Origin: Persicaria tinctoria
Taxonomy: Eukaryota; Streptophyta; Magnoliopsida; Caryophyllales; Polygonaceae
Assembly: GCA_037127255.1 (NCBI GenBank)
Contig: JBANSL010000020.1
Location: forward strand, 61,639,598 to 61,703,597
DNA length: 64,000 nucleotides
Direction of reading: 5' to 3'
Below, piece by piece: positions 1 to 13,803 of this stretch (its first letter is position 1; the number at the start of each line of letters is the position of its first letter). Made by a program: the position numbers and the translations under genes. The notes under the pieces are model-generated. The model worked only from the letters and a program-made list of their open reading frames with translations. It did no database searches and was not told where the DNA came from.

Positions 1-1
1 A

Positions 2-3000
2 CAGGACCCTATAACTAAGAAGGTGCTGGCTAGAGGAGTTGAGAAGAGCGGTTTATACATATTGAAGGTTGCCGCTTGCCAGAATGGCTATAAGGATTTT
101 TCTCACTCTATTAGTCATGTTGTTTCTGGATGTAATAAGCTTGATAAAGCACATTTGATCCATGCCAGACTTGGGCACATGTCTTTTGCCAATTTACATC
201 ACTTGCCAGAGATCCAAAGTAGTGATCTCAGAGATGTTCATTGTGATACATGTTCTTTGACTATGGCTCACAAGATGAGTTTTGATAGGAGTGAATCTCT
301 AGCCGAGTTTCCTTTTAAGTTGGTTCATATGGATGTTTGGGGTCCATATAGGATTCCTGCTTTGTGTGGTGCCAGATATTTCTTAACTATAGTTGATGAT
401 CATACCAGATCCACCTGGTTCTACTTGATGCAAGATAAATTGCATGTGTTAAGGAACATCACTGGTTTCCTTAACATGGTTAACACTCATTTTCAGACCT
501 CAGTTCAGTTCATTAGATCAAATAATGGGACGGAGTTTACTCAAAGAGGTTGTGCATATCTTTTCAGTTCTAGGGGTATCATTCATCAAAGGACAGCTCC
601 AGGAGTTCATGAGCAAAATGGGCGTGTAGAGAGGAAACACAGACACCTAATTGAAACTGCTAGAGCAATTAGAATTCATGCTGGATTGCCCATCAAATTT
701 TGGGGAGAATGTGTACTAAGTGCTACACATATCATAAATAAACTGCCCTCTGCTATTCTTCATTGGAAATCTCCATTTGAGATGCTTTATAGGACCCCTC
801 CTAGATATGATCATCTTAGAGTCATTGGTTGCCTATGCTATGCAGTTCAACCTAATGACTATAGAGACAAGTTGGGAATAGTGGCCAGGAAATGTATATT
901 TCTTGGATATCTAATTGCTCAGAAGGCCTTCAAACTGTATGATCTTGCCAAGCATACCATCATTATCAGTCGTCGTGTGAAGTTTGAGGAGAACATTTTT
1001 CCTTTTAAGGAGCCTGCCACTGCTAAAGGCTCTTGCAAGCCTGCTGGTGTTCCTCATTTAGTGTCTATTGATGATGGTTATCCTGCCTTATATGACACTT
1101 AACCAGGCCCTTCTCACACTCATGTTGTAGGGTCTCCCTCCCATGATCACTCATCACATACATCTTCACATCATGCTACACCATCTGAAAATCCAGTTCC
1201 AATTCCAAGCCATGTTTCAGACTCTACTGATTCAGCCAACCCAGTTGAGGATTCATCCTCATCCATCAATAGCTCACCTGTTCCCATTGTCTCACATGGC
1301 CTTAGGAGTCAAATTCACAGACCTGCAAGGCTTCAGGATTTCATTTGCAAACACATCCCTTCTAGAGGTCATTTGGACACTTCATCTGCTTCTAAATCCT
1401 TTGCAGTATTTTCTACCAAACATCTCTCTCGTCTCTCTCCACAGTACATTCATTCATTCATCAACATGTGCAACACTTTTGAGCCCAATTCTTACATTCA
1501 AGCCAAGGGTGTCTCAGAATGGGAAAAGGCAATGTCATTAGAGCTTAATGCTCTTACCAGCAATCACACTTGGTAGGTTCTTCCTCTTCCAACTGGCAAG
1601 AAAGCTATAGGGTGTAAATGAGTATTCAAAATTAAGTACAAGCCTGATGGGAACATTGAGAGGTATAAGGCTAGGCTGGTGGCTAAGGGATATAACCAGG
1701 TGAAGGACAAGGACTACAAACAGACTTTCTCACCAGTGGCCAAGCTTTCTACAATCAGGATTATCCTTTCTCTTGCAGCCATTAGAGGTTGGTCTCTTCA
1801 TCAACTAGATGTGAATAATGCCTTCCTACATGGCTATTTAGATGAAGAGGTTTATATGCTTCTTCCTCCTGGCTACTTAGTACCCACTGGCCATGTTTGC
1901 AAGCTCACTAGATCCCTATATGGCCTCAAACAGGCTAGCAGGCAATGGAATTCCGAGCTCACAAAATTTATGATCAGGTTGGGATTCACTCAGTCCACTC
2001 ATGACTATTCCTTATTTGTCAAAACAGCTGGTCCCTATATGACCATTGTTTTGGTCTATGTGGATGATATGTTGTTGCTAGGCAATTCAACAGATGAGAT
2101 CTCTTCCACAAAGCAAGCTCTGCACAAGGAATTCACCATTAAGGACTTGGGGATTGCCAGATACTTCTTAGGCATGGAAATCTCTAGATCTTCTCATGGT
2201 ATTCTCCTTAATCAAAGGAAATACATTCTTGATATTCTTAGGGATGCAAATATGGAAAACTGTAAGTCTACTGAATTTCCTATGTAACATGGAATCAAAC
2301 TATCTCTTCATGATGGGGATCCCATCTCAAAGCCTGAAGATTACAAAAGATTGGTTGGGAGGCTGCTATATCTCACCCTTACATGCCCTGACATTGCTTT
2401 TGATGTACAACAATTGAGCCAATTTCTTCTCAATCCACTTCAACCTCATTAGAATGCCATGATCTATTTGCTCAGATACCTCAAAGGGTCTTTCAATCTG
2501 GCTCTTTCCTATCCAGCATCTTCATCTCTTGCAGTTCATGCTTACACAGATGCAGACTGGGGCAATTGTGTGGACACAGGGAGATCTTTATCCGGCTACT
2601 GTGTGTTTCTAGGATCATCATTGATTTCCTGGAAGGCCAAGAAGCAGAAAATTGTGTCAAAATCATCCATAGAGAGTGAATATCGGGCCATGTCTATAGC
2701 TGCCAGTGAATTAGTCTGGGTACAAGGTCTGTTAGCTGATCTTGGTATTGTTGTCTCTCTTCCTATCACCTTGTTTTGTGACAACAGAAGTGCCCATCAA
2801 CTTGCTCTCAATCCTGTCTTCCATGAGAGGACGAAGCATGTGAGAATTGATTCTCACTTCATCAGGAAAATGGTTACTCAAGGCTTTATCTGCATTAAAC
2901 ATGTTGCCTCCTCCTTACAAATTGCTGATATTTTGACCAAGGCTCTAGGAGCTCACCAACATATATTTCTTCGTGCCAAGCTTGGTCTAGTGTCACCTAT

Positions 3001-3016
3001 GGCTAGTCCAGCTTGA
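2..3016 (+). pseudogene. copia pol polyprotein (integrase, RT, RNase H), inactivated
   Basis: One reading frame runs from base 2 to the stop at 3016, interrupted by stops at about 1100, 1574, 1619, 2285 and 2450. The domains in order are a GAG-pre-integrase segment, integrase core (first catalytic Asp in HMDVWGP, terminal Glu in NGRVERKH), a low-complexity linker, reverse transcriptase (LDVNNAFLHG, catalytic YVDDMLL) and RNase H (YTDADWG, SSIESEYRA, RTKHVRIDSHFIR). The second integrase catalytic position reads SNNGTEF where the family has SDNG, an Asp-to-Asn change. Most stops fit single C-to-T or G-to-A changes at Trp, Gln or Glu codons. The frame itself is preserved, so decay is by point mutation and not by indels. 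Confidence 0.92.
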
Positions 3017-3025
3017 GGGGGGCCT

Positions 3026-3260
3026 ATGGGTTCATGTGGTCTAGTTGGCTAAGGGACATTTTGGTAATTTCGGGTGAGGTTGTTTTACAACCGAAACCAA
3101 CAGCTCAAATAGAGCTTCTGGGCGCCAAAATCAGTTTGTAACAAACTGTGTGGTTGTGTGAACACGGATCTGGTTTTGCTCTTTCTTCCTCGTGTATAGA
3201 ACAATACATTCCATGAATCAATTTTGTTTTCTTCCACATTTTTCTAGCTTGTGATTGTTC
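3026..3260 (+). repeat. presumed 3' LTR of the copia element
   Basis: The sequence follows directly after a G-rich polypurine tract that abuts the pol stop codon. Non-coding sequence of about 230 bp lies between this tract and sequence shared with another locus (3265-3290 resembles 13510-13535). Without the 5' LTR the exact ends and target-site duplication cannot be set. Confidence 0.55.
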
Positions 3261-3492
3261 AAAACCATGCTACAACAATCAACTCTTGTTCCTTTCTGCA
3301 GCCAAATAGACGGATTAGGTGTAGTTTACAATTTACCATACGAGGCGAATTTGTGCACTCGAGTAAAATTAGCTTAATTATGACAGAAATGAGTTTTCTG
3401 CAACAATTCCCGGTACAAGTGTTCCAAACACACATAAATAGATAGCTAGATACATAAACCAGAAAGTGCGCAGAAAAACGACCTATTAGACA

Positions 3493-6181
<2,689 letters not shown>

Positions 6182-6315
6182 TGTAGAACAAGATGCACCA
6201 TGGCGATCGATCGATGGAGGAGCAGTACTGAATTGGGATTGCGAATAGGAGGAGCGTCTATCAATTTTCTCGATTTTTCAAATGACAACCTAATTAATAC
6301 TAAGTAATGTCTATA

Positions 6316-6410
6316 GGTAAATAAAGAGCGGTCATTCCGGGGTTCGAGCCGAGTACCTATAGGTATTATTCACAAGTCCTTTTCGATGAGCCATTCCGGA
6401 ATGGTTTAGA
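6316..6410. repeat. dispersed repeat, copy 1 (pair of 13706-13803)
   Basis: Both copies start with GGTAAATAAAGAG, pass a CATTCCGG-type core and end in GAGCCATTCCG-AATG. They flank different gene relics. The internal similarity is partial. The nature of the repeat is unknown. Confidence 0.5.
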
Positions 6411-6455
6411 TAACGGCTGTGACGTGTCAACCATAATCAATTTATCTATTCCAAC

Positions 6456-7101
6456 TAGGGGTGGGCACAAATCCCACAAATCCCGTCCTGTCCCGCATCC
6501 CGTCCCGATCCCGGTGGGATTTCGAAAAAAAAAAATTCAATCTCGTCCCGTAAAAATTACGCAGGACGGAGAGTTCGAATCCCGCAAATCCCGTCCCGTC
6601 CCGCATATATATAAAATTATATAGTATATATTATAAATTAAATTAAAATTAATAACAATATATAAGATATATTTATATTATACCTTAACATTAAAACATA
6701 AAATTTAAAATAATAATAAAAACATTAAAACATAAAATTATATAAGAAATAAGTGGCTTGATTTGGTGTTACTTACCGTTATTGCATATACATCATTTGC
6801 AACTTTGCCTACTGTTATTGCAACTTTGTCTACTGTATTTTTATACAATGTCATGAATTTAATTTGTAATGCTCTAATTTAACACGTTTGGCTACTGTTT
6901 TTTTTTAATGTAATGTTATGACTTTAATTTATACCACATTTGCAACTTTATACTTATTATTTTTGGATTGTATTTTAATCTTTTTTTTTTACGAGGCACA
7001 AATCCCGTCCCGTCCCGATCCCGTCTTGTTCCGCAAAAAATACGCGGAACGGGACGCAGAATTACCCAATCCCGTCCCGTCCCGTCCCATGCCCACCCCT
7101 A
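6456..7101. mobile_element. hAT-type MITE with CCCGTCCCG arrays
   Basis: The terminal inverted repeats are TAGGGGTGGGCA (6456-6467) and its reverse complement (7090-7101). A perfect 8-bp target duplication ATTCCAAC lies at 6448-6455 and 7102-7109. An 8-bp duplication and a TAGGGGTG end are typical of hAT elements. Both ends are filled with reiterated CCCGTCCCG units, while the middle is AT-rich and non-coding. The element is 646 bp long and non-autonomous. Confidence 0.9.
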
Positions 7102-7223
7102 ATTCCAACTATTCGGTTTATCAATTAAGAAACTACTCCGTAATCGACTAATGAATGATATATTGTTTTTTGTTTGTTTGTGCAACTGGGGGGAAACCCA
7201 GCCACTAAAAATGGTCTTATTAG

Positions 7224-7807
7224 TGGGGTGTGCAGGATTCGGTCCAAACCGAATTTTTGGGTCGAACCAACACAAACCGAACAGAACCGAAGTTTTTCGG
7301 TTCGAGAATTTTCATTTTTCGGTTTCGGTTCGGTTTGTGTTAAACCGAATTGTTTTATACACTACATAAATATATTATATATATAGGTTTTTTAATATTT
7401 TATATATACACACATACTTACTATATTTGCATAATGTGGCTACATAATGTGTATACATACATTATATTTAAATACACATATATACACTAGATTTGCATGT
7501 GTATATATAATATATTGTATATGTATATATACTATATTTGTTAAAATTTTAAATTTTGTATACTTTAAAGTATTTTGGAATATATACACATATTTTGGAA
7601 TGTGTATATATACTATATTTTATATATATTTGTAGACTTAAATTTTTTTAATGAAAATTCGGTTTAATTATGTTAAAACCGAACCGAACACAAACCGAAC
7701 CGGCAAATAACCGAACCGAACTTAATGCATTCGGTTCCACTTTCGGTTTGAGAATTTGGGATTTTCGGTTTCGGTTCGGTTCGGTTTTAGACCGATGCAC
7801 ACCCCTA
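7224..7807. mobile_element. hAT-type MITE with CGGTTCGG arrays
   Basis: The ends are TGGGGTGTGCA (left) and TGCACACCCCTA (right). They are flanked by CTTATTA at 7216-7222 and 7808-7814; an eighth base differs (G versus C). Both terminal regions are built of reiterated AACCGAACCGAA/TTCGGTTCGG units around an AT-rich centre. No coding capacity is seen. The structure mirrors the neighbouring 6456-7101 element but uses a different reiterated motif. Confidence 0.85.
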
Positions 7808-7814
7808 CTTATTA

Positions 7815-8164
7815 CTGCAATCTTCGTTTAAAAATCGAAAGATTTGAAGATTCTTCATCTTTAATGGGTTGATTATTTCATGTGCTATATTTTTTATTTT
7901 TCACTAAAATTATACGGAGTATTAAAAAATAAGTTATTATACCCCTGTTCGACTAGTACAATTAAACCTATAGTTTAGCGAACTAAAACTACAATATTTT
8001 AGTTTAAAATAACATTTTTTTAGTTAAAAACACAATGTTTTTTTCGTTCAACACGTTGATGTTTTATTTTAAAACTGTTTCATTAGTTGTTATTTTTTTT
8101 TTCTTTTTAAACGAAATAAATGTCGTTTTAATCTATAACAATATTTTTTTCGTCTAAAAATATA
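7815..8164. other. AT-rich intergenic sequence, no gene seen
   Basis: The stretch is AT-rich with short homopolymers. No reading frame, conserved motif or terminal repeat could be recognised in it. Confidence 0.6.
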
Positions 8165-8467
8165 CTCCCTTCGTCTAAAAATACATGTCTTTTTATGACG
8201 GAACACAAGAATTAATGAGTAGGCTAAGTGTAATGATTAGATGTAAAAAGTTGGTTAGTTGTAATGATTAGACTTTGGTATTAGAGTATTTGATTCTTTT
8301 ATTTTTTTAAATTTGTAAGGAGGAAAGTAGGGGTGATGTAAAAATTAGAGTAATGATTAGATGTAAAAGTAGATTTAGTGTAGTACTCCGTAATTAAATC
8401 TAAAAAGACATATATTTTTGATAAAATTTTAGGGGCTAAAAAGACATGTATTTTGAGACGGGTGGAT
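8165..8467. mobile_element. Stowaway-like (Tc1/mariner) MITE
   Basis: The left end CTCCCTTCGTCTAAAAATACATGTC follows a TA at 8163-8164. The right end is the inverse (GACATGTATTTTGAGACGGGTGG). This is the classic plant Stowaway terminal type. The right TA is not preserved, so the right end is approximate. Confidence 0.7.
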
Positions 8468-8741
8468 TTCTGCTTTCCGTCTTTTCGGCGGCGAGACATC
8501 GTGTCAGCATTTGCTGTCCCATGCGCTCGCTATCCACTTCACCACGCCGGACTTCCTTCCTCTCGATGTTGTGTCCGCTGGATTGCTTAGGGTTTGGGGT
8601 TTTTCCGGGTTTGCTTTGGACGTTCTTTTAATGTATTTTGTGTTTGTGTTTCTTTCATATCTTCGTGATCTCATCTTTCGGGATGCTCTCGGGTTGGCTA
8701 ACCACCACCCGAATTTTTTCCTTATAAAAAAAAAAAAAAAG
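8468..8741 (+). mobile_element. poly(A)-tailed retroposon fragment
   Basis: A GC-richer block with TCTTTTCGGCGGCGAGACATCG near its start ends in CCTTAT followed by a run of 14 A. The phrase resembles TCTTCCGACGGCAAGACATCG near 41340. A poly(A) end without introns suggests a non-LTR retroposon (SINE or 5'-truncated LINE). No target duplication was found. Confidence 0.4.
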
Positions 8742-8982
8742 GTTATACATCCAAATCCAAATTCAAGATACTGTGTGGGTCCGCCAAGCTTTTTGGCCCT
8801 TTTTTAGAACATTGGGCGGGAAGAGTATTTATACTGCTATTTACAATTTGGGCCGGATCTAGTGTGTTGGGCCTTTCCGCATCCGGGTATAAAACCCGTA
8901 TAAGCCCATATAGTTGTTTAGAGTATAACAGCTGTAACAAACTTTGTGTTTTTCCCGCCCATAGTCTTGTATAAAAAGGCAG

Positions 8983-9244
8983 AGAAAGAGATGGTGCTGA
9001 ATAATTAAGATCGATGGAATGATGGACATCTTCATGTTTCTCAGTTGTTCTTGACGTTCTTCTTGGTTCATTCCAGAGCTAAGAGATGAAATCCATGGCC
9101 ATCTATGTCCAATCCGTGTGGTACTGTCATAGCGAGAGTGATTGAGAGATCAAAATCAGTCGATTCCCAAGAGTTTTCCAGCAAATTCGTATTTTTCGTT
9201 TTATGCGAAGACCATGTCAGCTCAGAGGATTCGAGATGCAGATC
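8983..9244. repeat. duplicated segment, copy 1 (pair of 10989-11250)
   Basis: About 260 bp from AGAGATGGTGCTGAAT to CGAGATGCAGATC recurs at 10989-11250 with scattered substitutions and small indels. The second copy lies next to the 3' flank of a truncated CRK. No protein product is recognised in either. Confidence 0.75.
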
Positions 9245-9420
9245 CTAGAGAAGGAAAATGGAGATTAATCCAAGCTCTTTCAAGTAGTGTTTCGAGCCTT
9301 GACGAGATTTTAAATAAGCTCTTTCGGACGTTTTTATTGATTATTTATATGTAAATGAAAACCGACATTTTTATCATTTATATATAAAATAGATATATTC
9401 CTTTCATATTTTCCAATAAG

Positions 9421-10376
9421 CCTTGGGCCCAAAGGATAAACACGGGCCCGAAAGAAGGAAGTGCAAAGCACCGCCTGAAGGGTTTTCAGGGAGAGACAGG
9501 CGCGCGCCGCATAACCAACCTAGGCCAACAAAGACCCAACGTCGACAAACAGCCGACCAAGGGGACAGGGGCACGGGGCACCATGGGATTCGAGGGCATC
9601 CGTTGACCGAGCAACCATCGACGGAAGGGATACATATGGGGGTAGTGGCACCAACGGGAGAGAGCAGAAACCCCAAGGCGAGAGGGCTCCGCCAAGGGCC
9701 GCCGGAGAAAGGCACTCACGGGAGGCCGGTGATCGGACCGCGAGCGGAAGGGGAGATCCATGTGCAAAATCTAGGGATGAGAAGCCAACGCTGCAGCCAT
9801 CGGAGAGGAGAAGGGCGAACAGCAGGAGCCACGGACAGCCACCGCGTTCAGATTGGATGGATGGAAACCCTTGACCCGGCGACGGAACACCTTCGTACCC
9901 CTGCCGGAGCAACAGAAGGCGACGACCCCAACGTCAAGGGCAACCGAAATTGGGATTTAGGGTTGATTCAAGCAGACACAAGGAGCCATAGAGAAGAGGA
10001 ATCAATAGCTTAAGTTGGGCAAGCCAGAGGTCGGAAATAGCAAAAGCTACCTACCGAAGGTCATACGGAACCGGTCGTCGGACAAGGGAGGGCCAATTGG
10101 AAAGGAGATTGATGGTGGGGTGACGGTGGGAACCGTGACCCGCAGGGCAAGGGTCACAGAGGCAAATATGTGCACCAACCGAAGGTGAAGTAGAACCGAA
10201 ACGAGAAACCAAGGTCTCACAAGGCCAAGATAACGTCGGAAACTATAAGAGACCCTGGGATGAATTTGGGCTTCCGGAGGAGATTTAGGACTCCCGGAGG
10301 AGGTGTTAAACTGCCCGAAGAAGAGAAAACTTTGGGAAGAACCCGTCTAACGCGGATTGGTACGAAATACCATTGT
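9421..10376 (+). other. GC-rich block with a 196-codon open frame, function unknown
   Basis: A sharp GC-rich island within AT-rich sequence starts with TTGGGCCCAAAGG and contains an open frame at 9423-10013. Its translation is rich in Arg, Gly, Pro and Thr, with no domain I recognise. The start is similar in style to the block near 30300 (CTTGGGCTCGAAGGATCC), which lies inside a retroposon, so this may be the 5' region of a related retroelement and not a host gene. Confidence 0.35.
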
Positions 10377-10988
10377 TACATAGACCCATTTTGGTACATC
10401 AAAGATTATAACCTAGTTTAATTAAAATTTAGATGAAAATTTTGAGGAAATGAGATATATTAAAATTTTAGTATTCGTGGATAAATTAAAAAAATAAATT
10501 CTTGATTGGCAACACAAATTCCACAATATTTTGTAAAACTATTTTTTTGTAAATCACAAAAGACTTTGCTACACCCCTTTAAAAAGCTATGCCATACGGC
10601 TTGAAAAGCTTCAACATTTCAATTACTATACAATGAAATTAGGAATCCAGTTTCTTAATAATTAAAATCATATATAAATATATTATATTCAATTTGATCT
10701 AAAAGATATAATATTCCTTTTTTTAGTGTATATATATTATATAGTCATATAGATAAAAAAAAAAATTGGTCTGTATATAGTCATATAGATAATAATCGGG
10801 AGTTTCGGACATTTATTTTAATATTTTCGTGGCGGAATTTATTTTCAACATTTAACATTTGGAACTTTTTAAATTATATGGGCTGGGGGAGGGAGTTGGG
10901 CTTAGCCCAGTTTTGGCCCACTGATGGACCCATTTTTCACCCCTTTGCCGATTTAGAGTCAATCCCTATGCTTCTGTATAAAGGGGAA
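10377..10988. other. AT-rich sequence with two shared segments
   Basis: No gene is seen. About 10392-10460 resembles 36205-36280, upstream of an intact CRK. About 10880-10930 (GGAGTTGGGCTTAGCCC and following) resembles 52800-52850, on the 3' side of the other intact CRK. These shared segments support segmental duplication together with CRK copies. Confidence 0.5.
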
Positions 10989-11250
10989 ACAAAGAAATGG
11001 TGCTGAATAAGATGGAATGACGGATTTCTTCATGTTTCTCAGTTGTTCTTGATGTTCTTCTTGGTTCATTCCACAGCTAAGAGATGAAATACATGGCCAT
11101 CTATGTCCAATCCGTGTGATACGGTCAGAGCGAGAGTGATTGAGAGATCAAATTCAGTTGTTTCCCGAGAGCTTTCCAGCAAATTCGTATTTTTCCTTTT
11201 ATTCGAAGATCATGTCATATTGTCATCTGAGAGGATTCGAGATGCAGATC
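10989..11250. repeat. duplicated segment, copy 2 (pair of 8983-9244)
   Basis: This is the second copy of the segment at 8983-9244. It is followed at 11270-11516 by the 3' flank that is also found downstream of the intact CRK at 53320-53470. Confidence 0.75.
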
Positions 11251-11516
11251 ACGTTAGCTGAGAGTATTGTGATCAACATTCAGATTTTGGATCAGTTTTT
11301 CCAGCTATTGTGAAAAGAAACACTAGGAGGCAGATCCTCGATCAGCTCCCAAAAATTTTCAGCAATCAATTGCACAATCTTATTACAAAAACCAGCAATA
11401 GGTAAGGGTAGTTATTTGGACATCTGAGCTACAAATTCTCTACACCACCCAATCACCCATCAAATTGATTAACCATGGGAGAATCATCTAGGGTAAAGAT
11501 CAGTAATTGATTCTAC

Positions 11517-11916
11517 TGTAGAGCCGGAGGGAGGGGGGCATGCGGTGGCTCGAGCCCCCCGAACCGGAGGAAAACCTAAAAAAAAAAATTAAAAATATGT
11601 GTTTTTTTTGTAATTTTTGATAACTTAAGGGGTAGAAATAATTAAAAAGAGTAAAAGATAAATAAGAGTGCTTAGCTTAGTTGGTATGAGTGTGGGAACT
11701 TGAACAATTTGGTCTAGAGTTCAATTCCCTATAGCTTTATTTATTGATTTTTTTTCTTCTTTTAGCTTTTTACACTTAAAATAGCAATTTAACTCATAAA
11801 TTTAATGTGTTTTCTACTATATTTTTACAACAAAGATTGTATCTTATATATATCTTTAAAAAAAAACTCGAAAATATAGTTGAGCCCCCCCCTAGATTTT
11901 TTTCTGGCTCCGCCCC
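11517..11916 (+). mobile_element. 400-bp insertion with GGCGGAGCC-type end and tRNA-like Pol III boxes
   Basis: The flanking 9 bp TGATTCTAC occur at 11508-11516 and 11917-11925 but only once at the homologous site of the intact CRK (around 53465-53480). This proves an insertion with target duplication (8 or 9 bp). The right end reads CTGGCTCCGCCCC, and the left end is a weaker inverse. Inside are a Pol III A-box-like TAGCTTAGTTGG (11673-11684) and a B-box-like GTTCAATTC (11719-11727), spaced as in a tRNA gene. No protein is encoded. Confidence 0.75.
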
Positions 11917-11925
11917 TGATTCTAC

Positions 11926-12583
11926 ATATCCAGTTGACACCGGTGATTTGCTATTGACATGATCATCTGCAGCCGGTGACGGATTGCCTTTGAACAGCAG
12001 ATATGCAGGCTGAGACGGCACCGGAATATTGACAGACAGACTAACCACCGAAGACATGGTAGGCCTATTAGCTACACTCTCTTGGACACACATCAATCCT
12101 ATGTGTATGCATCTTGTCATTTCCGTCTGCGGACCAGCTTCTGCTATCTTCGGATCTACAATATCCAGGGATGTCCCATTGCTCCAGCTTTTCCATGCCT
12201 GCAACAGATTGAACAACACCAATCCTTACAACTAGCTAGCTCAATCAAATGCTTATTCTGAATTGCCAGTTGTATTGTACTCACTAGGTTGATTAGGTCT
12301 TCACAAGACTCTCCACTTACACCACAGACGTTCCTTCGGCCTGTCACAATCTCCAAGACCAGAACACCAAAGCTGTACACATCTGACTTGACCGAGAAGA
12401 CATGTAACCACTACATACATGAGATTTCAATTAGCATTTATGACTGAAATGATTTGTCTTCTGTCTACAGTTTGTAGTAAGTTGTATGAGCTTATTTACT
12501 ATGTGCCAGCAATTCTTCGCGTATCAGCATGAGTTTGGTCCACTTGAAATAGCCTTGCCATGCCAAAATCAGGAATCTTTGTC
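11926..12583 (-). pseudogene. Truncated CRK (copy 2): 3' exons only
   Basis: It is closely related to the intact CRK at 53445-55880. Present are the last exon (11926-12198; C-lobe with CIHIGLMCVQESVANRPTMSS), the exon before it (about 12280-12410) and the end of the activation-loop exon (about 12500-12583, [12 protein letters not shown]). Defects against the intact copy are an in-frame 12-bp deletion in the last exon, a deletion of about 30 bp that removes the APE-type region, and loss of everything 5' of the DFG exon. A mobile element is inserted beside the stop region (11517-11916). Confidence 0.88.
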
Positions 12584-12649
12584 TTCTGTCTATAGTTCAT
12601 GAAGTTTCCTTCTGACAACCATTCAATCTTTATCCTGAACTACTTGCAG

Positions 12650-12816
12650 CTTTGGAACAATGCAGTACGAAATCAAAAGATGCATACAAACAGCATTGCT
12701 TTGTGTTCAAGAAAAGGCGAAATGCCAAGACAGAAGTAGTCGCCATGCTTGGAAACTGCGTCATAGAACTCAAAGGCCCTTCTCAACCTGCATTCATATT
12801 TAGCAGCAGCAACTGA
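12650..12816 (+). pseudogene. Receptor-kinase C-terminal exon fragment on the opposite strand
   Basis: On the + strand, after a likely acceptor (TTGCAG), the frame reads EIKRCIQTALLCVQEKA. It then continues one frame over as TEVVAMLGN and ELKGPSQPAF, and ends in a stop at 12816. This is the conserved kinase subdomain XI and tail of plant receptor-like kinases. One frameshift (about 12718) separates the two halves. It is inverted relative to the CRK relic at its left. The parent family (CRK or related) cannot be fixed from so short a piece. Confidence 0.7.
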
Positions 12817-13705
12817 TCTGCAACTGCTGAGCAGTTCATTCAAATACTGAAGCTTGCAGAGTTTGCGAAATCAGACGAAAACCATAAAGAGCATTCAATC
12901 AACATGAAAAGCTTTTAGCGATACAGTAAGAAATATAACACTCGGAAACATAGGAGATTTCATTTTTTGGACATGATAATGCAGGCGTTAGCTAGAGTTC
13001 TGAAACTGTAAGTCTGTAAACATAATTAGAGGTTTTGTTGATGATCTCTGACCATTATTATCATAATGTTTTGCTGTATGCATAACCAAAGCCTGATTGT
13101 ATGCTTATATCTGCAAGGGAGCATATCAGATTCATTAAGAGAACTGGAAGAGTTTAACCAATAATCTTATTACATAAATGAGCAGTAAGTAAGGGTGTTT
13201 TGTCATGTGTTGCTACTTTTCTGCAACACACATCAAAGGGTAATCATCGAGGTTAAATATCAAAGGATAAGGTAATCGACAACCCCATTGAATGCTATTG
13301 CTGCAAGTTGTACATCTCTTTCAAGCCAGTCAGAAAAACGATCAGCTTTCGCCTTTCATCACATTCATACATTAATATTTGTAGTTAATTTTACAGATCG
13401 AGCCACTGCTAAAAATCAACTACTCCAGGTGCAACTTGTAACTCCAGCAGATTCGAAATACAAGACTGATTTAAACAAGAGATGTTAATATTCAATTCAT
13501 TATCCAGATAGTTACCATGCTACAACGATCAGCTCTTGCTTTTGGCCTAATATATCCTAGAACAAGAAAATTCCCATAGCTTTTGGCCTAATGAACTCTC
13601 AAATGAACAATAAGTTAGCGCTGTTACTTAACTCTGTCACTTTTGAGGGTTAATAATTACAAATTTGCCACTCTTAATTACAAATTTGCCACTCTTCCTT
13701 AAATT
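12817..13705. other. Intergenic sequence, no gene recognised
   Basis: The stretch is AT-rich. A phrase at 13510-13535 matches one at 3265-3290, and AGCTTTTGGCCTAAT recurs within 13530-13595. No coding frame with a recognisable domain was seen. Confidence 0.5.
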
Positions 13706-13803
13706 GGTAAATAAAGAGTATTCACTCCGTATTCGAACAGGAAACCTTTGGTTCTACCGCAAGTCATTTCCGGTCATTTCCGGTGAGCCATTCCGAAATG
13801 ATT
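13706..13803. repeat. dispersed repeat, copy 2 (pair of 6316-6410)
   Basis: It shares the start GGTAAATAAAGAG and the end GTGAGCCATTCCG with 6316-6410, with a different middle. Confidence 0.5.

Larger units (their letters stand above)
1..3260 (+). mobile_element. Ty1/copia LTR retrotransposon, 3' part (5' part outside window)
   Basis: The window opens inside the pol gene of a copia element and runs through integrase, reverse transcriptase and RNase H to a polypurine tract (about 3013-3025) and a presumed 3' LTR. The order integrase before reverse transcriptase is diagnostic of Ty1/copia. The gag gene, protease and 5' LTR lie upstream of base 1. The element has five in-frame stops and a substituted catalytic residue, so it is dead. 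The right boundary is approximate: sequence from about 3262 matches host-like sequence near 13515, so the LTR should end before that. Confidence 0.9.

Noticed and set aside
9486..9912. Two minus-strand frames of 93 and 130 codons in the GC-rich block
   Set aside because: Both strands are open because of high GC content. They have no domain and no splice or codon support.
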